64,000 nt of DNA from Symbiodinium natans (Eukaryota; Sar; Dinophyceae; Suessiales; Symbiodiniaceae): positions 89,501 to 153,500 of the forward strand of contig CAJNDS010001846.1 in assembly GCA_905221605.1 (NCBI GenBank), written 5' to 3'. Below, piece after piece: positions 24,286 to 34,700 of the stretch. The notes below the pieces were generated by a model. It ran no database searches and was not told the DNA's origin. It saw only the letters and a program-made list of their open reading frames with translations. How positions within the stretch are numbered: position 1 is the first letter of the stretch; every line of letters starts with the position of its first letter. A program made the position numbers and the translations under genes.

Positions 24286-27200
24286 GCTGCTACTACTACT
24301 ACTACTACTAATAATAATAATAATAATACGAATACTACGAAAATTAGTGCGCTTAGAATGGAGTGAGTGAAATAAACGAAAGCATGAACAGCGAGAACAA
24401 ACAGTAAAAGCCCAAAATCACTCACAAAAAGATCAGGCCCGGGTAGTCGTATAAGGCTTAGCGCATGATAGCAATCATGGCACCAGCACATTCTTTCCCC
24501 AGAGCACCCATGCCCGAACCATGACAAGGTCCGTGGCAGATTCCCCAGAGCGTCAATGCCCGAAACATGATCACATTCACGGTACAAACCCTAAACCCTA
24601 AACCCTAATCCATTCCCCAAAGCTGTTCCGGGTCCAGGGATCAGGGTGGCCCAGGGACACAGTTTAGGGTTTAGGGTTTAGGGTTTAGGGTTTAGGGTTT
24701 AGGGTTCAGGGTTCAGGGTTTATTTAGGGGCTAAGCAAAAACCAGGTGCCTTGGTAGGCGAGGGCGCTGAGGTACTGCGGGTGAAGCCTGGGAATCTCGC
24801 GCTTGAGGAGGCTTTGACAGAGGGGTCGGAATGACTCGTATCCCCTTAGGGTCCCTCTAAAATGCGCTATACTAACCTCCGCCCCCTCCACCGGATGTTG
24901 GACCCCCCTCCCCACTCAAGTCCTAACCCTAAACCCTAAACCGTAAACCCTAATCCCTGAACCCTACTCATTACTAGATTGCTTTTACAACCACCAATAT
25001 CAGCAAGGCCCTTATGTCACAGACCCGGAGCTGGGGGTTTGAGACTGAGAGTCAAAAACAGATCTTAGCTTAGGGTTTCAGCGTTGAAGGTCTCGGGGCT
25101 TCTTCCCTAAGCCAACACTACATACACCTTAAACCCTAAAACTCTAAACCTTTAGGGTTTCAGAGTTTCAGGAGTTATTGATTCAGGGCTTTGAGGGGAA
25201 GTCAGGACGCGCTTTGGGTTGGGTGTTCGGTTTAGGGTCTAGGGTTCAGGGTTCAGGGTTTAGGTTTTGGGGTTCAGGATTTAGGGTTTAAGGTTTAGGG
25301 TGGTAAGACAGGCTCGGGGTAAAATGTTGGGTTCAGGGTTTGGGCTTTAGGGGCTTGGGTTGAGGGTTGAATGGGGGTTGAAGGGTTCAGGGTGTGGATT
25401 TCACTTCAGGTTTAGGCGTCTGGCAGAAGCTTTGGGAGTAGCGCAGGAATCGCACCTCGGCACACATTCCCCCGCAACCCAAGATCCCTAACCCTAAACA
25501 TTATATCTCTGAGGCCAGAACCCTATATCCCAAATCCTACACCCTATGTCCCTAAACCCTAAGCCCCGAACCCTAAACCCTCCACCCTATGTCTCTAAAC
25601 CCTAGACTTCCTAAACCCTATACCCCTTAACCCACCTATTATAAAGGGATTCCGAAAACGGGGGTACCCTTTTTGGGGGGGGGTATATTAAGGGTACCCC
25701 TATTTTGGGAAATGCCCTAAGCATTGAGGTCGCCACAGAGTGTCCGCGTCGGCGACGGTCAAGAATATCTTGGACCTCGGCTCTTCATCACAGGGTAGTT
25801 TCGAAAGGGTTTAGGGTTTAGGGTTCAGGGTTTGGGGTTTAGGTTTAGGGTTTCGGGTTTAGGGTTAGGGTTTAGGGGTTGGGGTTCGGGGTTTAGGGTT
25901 TAAGGGTTGAGTTTCATGGGCTTTTCATGTGGTCCCTTACCCTCTTGAAAGGGCTCCGATGTGGGCCCTTGGGTTGAATAGGGTATGTAAGTTGCATATA
26001 CAGGGTCCTCTGTTAAGGGCCTATACTCAGGGACCATGTAACGACCGTGAACCCTGAACCCTGAACCCTAAACCCTAAACCCTAAACCCCAAACCCTAAA
26101 CCCTAAACCCTAAACCCTACCGGGTCGCCTTGTAACGACCCGCCGAAGACTTCAGCACGTTGCTTCTTTTCTAAGGGCCTGGGGGGGGGGGGGGGGGGGG
26201 GGGGGGATGCAGCCTGGGTGATTTAGGGCTTAGGGGTTTAGGGTTTTGGGTTTAGGGTTTAGGGTTTAGGGGTTTAGGGTTTAGGGTTTAGGGTGTAGGG
26301 TTTAGGGTTTAGGGTTTAGGGTTTAGGGTTTAGGGTTTAGGGCTTAGGGTGTGGGGTGTAGGGTGTAGGCTTTTTGGGTTTAGAAGTCGCTACACCACCA
26401 ACCCGATCGGGCATGGGGTCTCCGCTCGGTGTGATACCTCAGTTGTCCAGTATCCTACAGGAAATAAAGGTTAACCTTTGGGGTTATAAAGGGAATTTAA
26501 GAACCCAAAAAGGTTAAGGGGTTATATACCTACTCTACTACTAAGATACAGTATCAAAGGAGCAAGCGAATTCGGGGCGTCTGGTGATCTCGGTTCCCCA
26601 GGAAGATCTAGGACCTAAGGTTCAGGGTTTAGGGGCTTGTGGTTTGACCCTTTTTGTGTTTTTCAAGGAGTTGATAGGGATCCCCACCCTAATAAAAGCA
26701 ACAGGGGCACTGCTGCGCATCCTAATGATGCGAGCTTTCTCTCCTCCCGACAATCGCCCCCCGGCCCCTGAAGCTAGAAGTATACAGAAGTCCCTGCACA
26801 CTGAACCTCCAAGACCCTTCACCCCAAAAGCGAAGCCCCTAGACCCTAAAAGCTGAAAGCTGTAGGAAGGCACGCCCCTGAGTTCGAGGCAAGTCGTTCT
26901 GGCACAAGGCGGCCCCATATTTCCGGAGCGCCTTGCGGCTTCGGGCTTCGGGCTCAGGGTTTAGTTTGTAGGGTTTCATGTCGGAGGTTTCTGGCTCGGA
27001 GTATGTTGTTTTGTTCTGAGCGCTTGGAGATGTTTGGTGTGGATTAGGGGTTTAGGGCTTTGCCATGTGGTTTAGGACCCAGGTTCAGGGGGGGCGTTGC
27101 GTTTCGTGTGGTGAAGGGGGCGCCAGGGGTTTGGAGCCCAGGAGCCCATATTTTCGTAAGCCCCCACATGAACTCCTACAGGATTTTGGGTTTGGGGTTT

Positions 27201-28651
27201 AGAGCAGATGCTTGTTTTCCTGGAATGTAATCCCCGAATCCCCCAAACCGTGAACCCCAAGCCCTAAGCTGCCAAATCGCGACAACAGCGGTGCTGCCTG
27301 CGACACTGTCAGCGCCACCCTAAACCCTAAACCCTAAACCCCAAACCCTCAACCCTCAACCCTAAACCCTAAACCCTAAACTCGCAGCAAGGCCCGACTG
27401 CCCCTGATTTCCTCCTCCGGAAAGAATTCAGACTGTCTGGTCCTAGATATCAGTGGCCCTGAACGCACTCACTCGCTGCGGCAGCCCTTCTGACGTCGGG
27501 CGCTTACAGGGGTTTACAGAATTTTAGACTCAGAAGATTCTATAGTTTAAGGGCTTCCGCTTGGCCCTACACCCTAAGCTATCGGGTTTAGGCATTCGGG
27601 TCGAGGCGCGAAACAAGCCCGTCTCAAGACTCACCACGTAAGCCCTAATGCATCGAGACCTCGGGGCTCCCTTCAAAACCTGGGGTTTTGGGGTTTAGGG
27701 TTTAGGGTTTAGGGTTTACCACAAGCTGAGGTAAGAAACCTAAATACTTACCTCTCCAAATAGGGGTGCCCTTATATACCCCAATCTAACATAACCCATA
27801 TCATAAGAATCACCAGAATATGCGAGCCCCAACTTCTCGCAAGCCCCCCAAATGTCGCTTTGGGACCAAACGAACCCTAAAGGCTTCCTACGGTCCACCG
27901 GGGTTTCGGGTAACCCTAAACCCGAAACACCCTAACCCTAAACCCTAAAAGCCAAAACCTAAAACCTAAAACCTTAAAACCTGAAACCTAGACCCTAAAC
28001 CCTAAACCTGAGTTTAGGATTAGGGCTCAGGGGCATATACCTTCAGAAGGGATATAAGTAACATAGGGCACATAATCCAACATCCAGGGATCGTTTTGGG
28101 GTCTCCGAAGATCCTCTGGATACCTCAAGAGAGGACCCCAGAAATCCTTATTTAGGATTTGTATAGTTCAGGGTCTAGGGTTTAGGGTTCAGGGTTCAGG
28201 GTTTAGGGCTAGGGTTTGGGACTCCTCCTGAAATACCTAGAAACCTGAACTCCCTCCCCCAAAACTACTCTGACCCCCGAATTCATGGCTTGCGTTTGAT
28301 ACATGAAGGCCAGGTGCCTGCCGGAAGGCGAACTGAGTGTTCGAGGACTTGCCGGCAATTTCGCCCGGCAGCCCCTGCAAAAGGGATCCCAGTTAGGAGC
28401 TTGGATGTAAGGATTTGAAGGGACTCGGTCAGGACCTAAGGATCTAGAGTTTCGAGGTATCGGGGCTACATGAAACCCCTCTCTCCCCTCTCTCCCTCTC
28501 TCTCCCTCTCTCTCCCTCTCTCTCCCCTCGCTCTCCCCTCGCTCTCCCCTCGCTCTCCCCTCGCTCTCCCCTCTCTCTCCCCTCTCTCTCCCCTCTCTCC
28601 CTCTCTCCCTCTCTCCCTCTCTCCCTCTCTCCCTCTCTCCCTCTCTCCCTC

Positions 28652-28749
<98 letters not shown>

Positions 28750-31700
28750 GCACTCTCTCTCTCTCTCTGTCTCTCACCTCACGCCGCAAATCACGGCACC
28801 AAGTCGCTCATTGTATCTCATTGTCATGTAGGGTGTGCCAGGCTCGGAATAGGGCTTGATTCCTACTTTGTGCCCATCAAATTCCCGGCGCCGTAATGCG
28901 GCGATGCAGGGGGGTGGACATTGCGAGCGGCGAGCAGATGGTGGGTTCGCTGCATGTGGATGGTTTGTGGCAGGGCATTTGCGGGCGTGGCAGCAGGGGG
29001 GGGGGGGCATGGCCTCCCTAAACTTGGCAGCCCCGCCGGCAGCTGCCAAGGCAAGCATGCTTTGCTGGCCGCGTAACTCGGTGGCCCGTCGCAACCATCG
29101 ATGCGCATTCTTGAGCCTCGCCGTCAAGCATGCGTTCGAATGATGGCGTCGCGCAGCAGAGTATCGTCCTTTGCAGCACGTCCCTTTCATGTGCCGAAAT
29201 GCCGAAATGCACCAAGACCTAAATTTCAGCATGTGTTGGGCTTCAAGTTCCGAAAGGAATCACCGCATCAGCCCGGAAACCACGATACACACAATAAACG
29301 ACAACACTTTGTGTTCGAGGACGTTGCGATTTTTTAAGCCAGCAAAAAGCGCCAGCCCTTTTTTTGGCACGCGTGCATTGATTTTCCACCACAACATGTT
29401 GCAAGGAGCGAAAAAGAGGCATGCACGCATCCTCCCATGTCGTGGCCCCGGCAGGCTGCCTAGGGTTTAGGGTTTAGGGTTTAGGGTTTAGGGTTTAGGG
29501 TTTAGGGTTTAGGGTTTATAGGGTTTATAGGGTTTATAGGGTTTATAGGGTTTATAGGGTTTATAGGTTTATAGGGTTTATAGGGTTTATAGGGTTTATA
29601 GGGTTTATAGGGTTTATAGGGTTTATAGGGTTTATAGGGTTTATAGGGTTTATAGGGTTTATAGGGTTTATAGGGTTTATAGGGTTTAGGGTTTAGGGTT
29701 CCGGGTTTAGGGTTCAGGGTTTGGATTTGGGTTTGGGTTTGGTTTAGGAATTGTTTCTCTTGATGCTCATTGCAATGTCTGCCCTGTTCACACGCCAGGT
29801 TCCCAACTCCTTGGCCTTGGATTTCAAAGGCTTTGGCCTCGTGGCTCTGAAGGGCCGAGAGAACGTAATCCCTTCTTTGTTGTTGCTTCTTTTTGCTATC
29901 CCATTGAGGGTTTAGGGTTTAACCCCTTGTCAAAAATCATATTTAAAAGTCCGGGGGTGCGTTTAAGGAGGCTCAATATATCTGAGGATAAGGGGGACCC
30001 TTAAACGGGAACCCTTCCTTACCCTCTTCTGGCTCTCTTAAACAGGGACCTTATTCAGAGGGTTTATATCCCCAACGGTCCCCCTAATCCTATCGTAAGC
30101 GCACCACGACGCCTAAACCCTAAACACTAAACTAAAGAAATGATCCGCCGCCCGAAGCCCCATAGCCATACTGGGGTTTCCGCAAAGTAGGGTACCCTGA
30201 TTTATGTGCTCCTAAAAAAAGGGCTGGAGTATTTTGGGCACATGTTGTGGGTACACCCCCCCCCCCCCCCATGATAGGAAAGGGCCGCACCCTAAACCCT
30301 AAGCCCTAAACCCTAAGCCCTATTGCGCCCCCATGTGCCTTGGGATGGAAGGTCGCGAAGATGTCGGCGAAGAGATGTTTCTGCAGCGACTTCTATACGG
30401 TTCTCAAGGGAGGAGGGTTCCTGGGGTTTAGGGATACGGTTTAGGGTTTAGGGTTTAGGGTTTAGGGTTCAGGGTTCAGGGTTTAGGGTTTAGGGTTTAG
30501 GGTTCAGGGTTCAGGGTTCAGGGTTCAGGGTTCAGGGTTTAGGGTTGAGGGTTGAGGGTTTAGGGTTTAAGGTGTAGGGTTTAGGGTTTAGGGTTTAGGG
30601 TTTAGGGTTTAGGGTGTAGGGTGTAGGGTGTAGGGGGGGGTATGAAATCCAAGGGTTCCCCAATACTCCCTATTACTCCCTAAGGCTAAGTTTCCCTCAG
30701 GTTCCCCAGGTACCTACCCCCCATGAACCCCCCTCCCTTAAGAACTTTAGGGTTTAGGGTTTAGGGTTAAGGGTTTAGGGTTTAGGGTTTAGGGTTTAGG
30801 GTTTAGAGTTTACTGTGGGGGTTAGGTTGGTGGACGTCACAGCTGTTGGATCCATAGGGGTCGCAAGAATTGCGAATAGTATTCCCTTAAGGCACCCTCA
30901 AACTTGGCTGCACTTAGCAGGGTAGCTAGAAATTTAATTTTTAGCTGCCTTATTAAATTATTAAGAAACCCAAAAAACCCAAAAAGGCTGAGGATCTAAA
31001 GTTACAATAAAGAACCAGAGAGCCTTATATCTATACTACAATAACCCCTCAAAACCATGTTCTAGCTGTTTAGGCCCCGAACCCTGAACCCCTAAACCCT
31101 AACCCCCAGGCCTATACTACCCCTCAACGCCGTCCGATGCCCCCGATGGGCCCCCAATTGGCGCTCAGGGTTCATATTTGGTTGATTAGGGTTTTAGGGG
31201 TCTTTGGTAAACCCTAAACCCCTAGACCCTGCATTAACCTCATTTTAACCTCACATAAACCCCATGTAAACCCTATGTGCACCCTAAACCCCCCAAAATG
31301 AACCCTGAACCCTAAACCCTAAACCAAACCCTGAACCCCTAAAAGTGAACCCTGCACCGCGACCTCCCATGAGCGCACCTTCTCTTCGACAATGCGCGCC
31401 GCTTTCTCCTGGCCCTCTGGGCCTTCTCGCGCCTGGGAAGGGTTCAGGGTGTTGGGGTTTGGGGTTTGGGGTTTAGGGTTGAGGGTTTTTAGGGTTTTAG
31501 GGTTTTAGGGTTTTAGGGTTTTAGGGTTTTAGGGTTTTAGGGTTTTAGGGTTTTAGGGTTTTAGGGTTTTAGGGTTTTAGGGTTTTAGGGTTTTAGTGTT
31601 TTAGGGTTTTAGGGTTTTAGGGTTTTAGGGTTTTAGGGTTTTAGGGTTTTAGGGTTTTAGGGTTTTAGGGTTTTAGGGTTTTAGGGTTTTAGGGAGTTAG

Positions 31701-34700
31701 ACTTTCGGGCTTTCAGGCCTGTAGGGTTTAGGATTTTGGGGACCTCAACGGGCTTGAGGGGCTTAAGGGTTTACTTGTCTAGGGTTCTACTGGGGAAGGT
31801 TAGGGTTAAACCTCAGACCGTAAACCCTAAACCCTAAACCCTAAACCCTAAACCCTAAACCCTAAACCCTAAACCCTAAACCCTAAACCCTAAACCCTAA
31901 ACCCTAAACCCTAAACCCCGAACTGCGGGTTTCGGAGGAGGAGATGGCCCTCATGCCTCTCGTGCGCGCGAGGAGGCGTAGGGATGTTAACCGCCCCTAC
32001 CATCTTAGCCCCTCGCTTCAGTAAAGGTTCCCAGCTATCCAGGGCTAATGAAGAGGTTTAGGGCTTTTAAGGTTTAGGGTTCAAGGGGTACTACCCAAAC
32101 TCTAGCCCACCCTTAAACCCTAAACCCTAAGCCCCAAACCCTAAACCCTAAACCCCAAACCCTAAGCTCCCTGATGAAGGGGAAAGTTGGGGAGAATCAA
32201 GCTTCGGTCATGGAGCGAACCCAAACCCGAAGCTCCGGAACCCTAGCCCTAAACACTAAACCCTAAACCCTTAACCCTACACCCTAAACCCAAACCCCAA
32301 GCCCTAACCCCTCGGGCCTCCATAGCCAACACGACGTGGACGCAGCTCTGCGCCATGTGTGAGCGGGCTAGGTTGTCAAGGGTCTCCTGAGCATAAACCC
32401 CAAACCCTAAACCCCAAACCCTACAACCCCAAACCCTCCCTGTACTCTACACATGTCTTCAACAATAATAAAACCTGTCAACTTTCCCCACTTCTGAGGG
32501 CAGCGCGAGGACAAAACAGCACAAGGGGAGTGCAACCGTGAAACCCTTATAGAGTGCAGGGGTTAGGGTTTAAGGCTTAAGTGCTGCTTTCATCTACACA
32601 AAATCAGGCCAAAATAGTACTTATTATGGGCTTCGTTTAACCGAATCTTGGCTTTAAATTAGGCCCTAAGCTCTAAACTCTTGATGCGTTAAGGCTTCCT
32701 AGCTGTAGGCTTGGAGGGTGCAGAAACCCTGAACTCCAGAGCCCTCAGCCCTGGCCCAGGATGCTACAAGTACTAAGTACTGCTAAGTATGTTGGCTCGC
32801 AAAGTAATTGTTTAGGGTTTAGGGTTTAGGGTTTAGGGTTTAGGGTTTAGGGTTTAGGGTTTAGGGTTTAGGGTTTAGGGTTTAGGGTTTAGGGTTTAGG
32901 GTTTAGGGTTTAGGGTTTAGGGGGTTTAGGGTCAGGGTTTAGGGTTTAGAGTTTCGGGTTTAGGGTTTAGGGTTTAGGGTTTAGGGCATACGGTCACCTG
33001 GAGGAGTAGGCTCGTTGCGTTCTCTCCAACGCAGGATGGATTGCAAAAAGATCGCATCATGAAGTGATCGAAGGAGACATGCCAACACCGGAAGCTACCT
33101 TAAGGACCTTAGGGGATAGGATTAGGGGGACCCTTGGGGATATAGACCCTCCTTCATAAGGTCCCTGCTTAAGAGAGCCAGAAGAGGGTTCAGAAGGGGT
33201 TCCCTTTTAAGGGTCCCCCCTATCCTACCTAGGAGACCTTAATTCATTGTCGGGATCTTCATATGAATTAAAAGAGTTATCTTCTAGAACCTGAAACTTA
33301 TAAGCCCGGGAAGGCATACACCTTAAATTAGGGGTAGTGGGTTTCGGGGGCTCAAATTCCAAGCCACCATTGTGGCCGCCATCTCGTTTAGGGCTTAGGG
33401 TTGCAACGGTTTAGGGTTCAATGGTTTGTGTTTTTAGGGTTTAGGGGATTTATGGCTTTAGGGGCTAGAGCTTAGGGTTTAGGGCTTAGGGGGTTTAAGG
33501 TTGGCTGTATGGTTTAGGGGGCACTTTCGTCCTTCAGCATCCTCTCATTCTCCAGGTAGTTCGGCAGCAGCACGATGTGCTTGACACCGGCGCGTACCTG
33601 CGCAATGCGATGCTTTTCCTTTGTGCAAGAGCGGAGGGGCGAAGGAAGGGGGTTGGAGTCAGCTTGTCACAGGTAGGATTCAAGGATTTACCATGTTTCG
33701 CCATTGTTTTGGAACCCTAGTTAAAGTCCCTGCGGTAAGGCCGGTGTGCTTTGAAGTGGAGCCGGCCCCCCCCGCCCCACCAATCCACTCACGTCCCCCC
33801 CAACCCCCAAAGCCTAATTAAACCTATATGCCGCAAACCCTTGAACCCCGAAACCCGCAATCTCAACACCTCCAGACCCTTTGACGCTCCCAGAATGCCA
33901 CCCAGCCCCTCAACCTAGGTTGCCCACCCACCTTGGAATAAGCTAGTTTAGGGTTTAGGGATTAGGGTTTGGGGTTTGGGGTTTGGGGTTTGGGGTTTGG
34001 GGTTTAGGGTTTAGGGTTTAGGGTTAAGGGTTTATATAAGGTTTAACCTTGGAATGAGCGGTTAGGGTTTAGGGTTTAGGGGATATAGGGCTTACTGTGA
34101 TTCAAGGGTACAGCTCCAAAGGCCGGCCTCTTCCGGCAAATCGCTAAGCCGCGCATGCCAGTCCACCGCCGTGCTCTGCAAGGCGGCTGGGGGATGGCTT
34201 GGGGGGGGTCAGAGCTTCTTTCGCCTACTATAGGGGCCCTAATCATTAGAATAGGGCTTTGGGGTTTCTTACAGTATAATTGTATAGGGACCATAAGGGA
34301 ATACTATCTGTAAGTATTTGACTCCTACACTACAAGGCTTGAAATTTGTCTAACCTTAGTTGGGGCCTACGGGGCTTATGGGGCTGAGCGAGCTTGGGGG
34401 TTTTGGAGCCAAGGTTTGGGATGTTTCACACTCCGGGCCTGTTTTTTTGTTCTTGAGGTCAAAAAGTTCGTTGGAGCACCTCAGGAGCTTTTGTGAGTTT
34501 GGAGTGTAGGGGCTGCAGGCGTCATAGGGCCCAGCACGCGCGTTTCCCACCTTAGCAGCTCTGTCATGTGCTGGGCCACGCAGGCGCAGCGTCTCGTGGC
34601 TTGGAACTACATCACAACGTATGCGCTATGGGCCACCAAACGGCTTCTGGAACCCTAGCAGAGTTTAGTTGGTGAACAGGGTTGGGGGTGTGGGCCACTA

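Larger units (their letters stand above)
17134..24749 (-). other. 7.6-kb GT2 intron carrying virus-like and satellite DNA
   Basis: The largest gap between consecutive recognised GT2 exons. Contents, left to right: TTTAGGG arrays (17158-17217, 17963-18040), G/C-rich GTCCCGGG repeats (17.63-17.7), an AT-rich island (18.1-21.5) with satellite and virus-like remnants, a CT tract, two unique open segments (22.4-23.7), and (CTA/TAA)n at 24.24-24.33. The 20-bp string CACCCATGCCCGAACCATGA occurs near both edges of the island (about 18.18 and 24.50 kb). Confidence 0.7.

Noticed and set aside
28774-29232. 152-codon minus ORF as a GT2 exon
   Set aside because: The exons on either side (FATFHPK and GLPGEIAGK) are contiguous in the family and in phase without it.
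33532-33618. Lon protease C-terminal region (RAGVKxIxLP)
   Set aside because: The correct translation has HIVLLPNY and joins in frame to GT2 motifs on both sides; the Lon likeness is only local.
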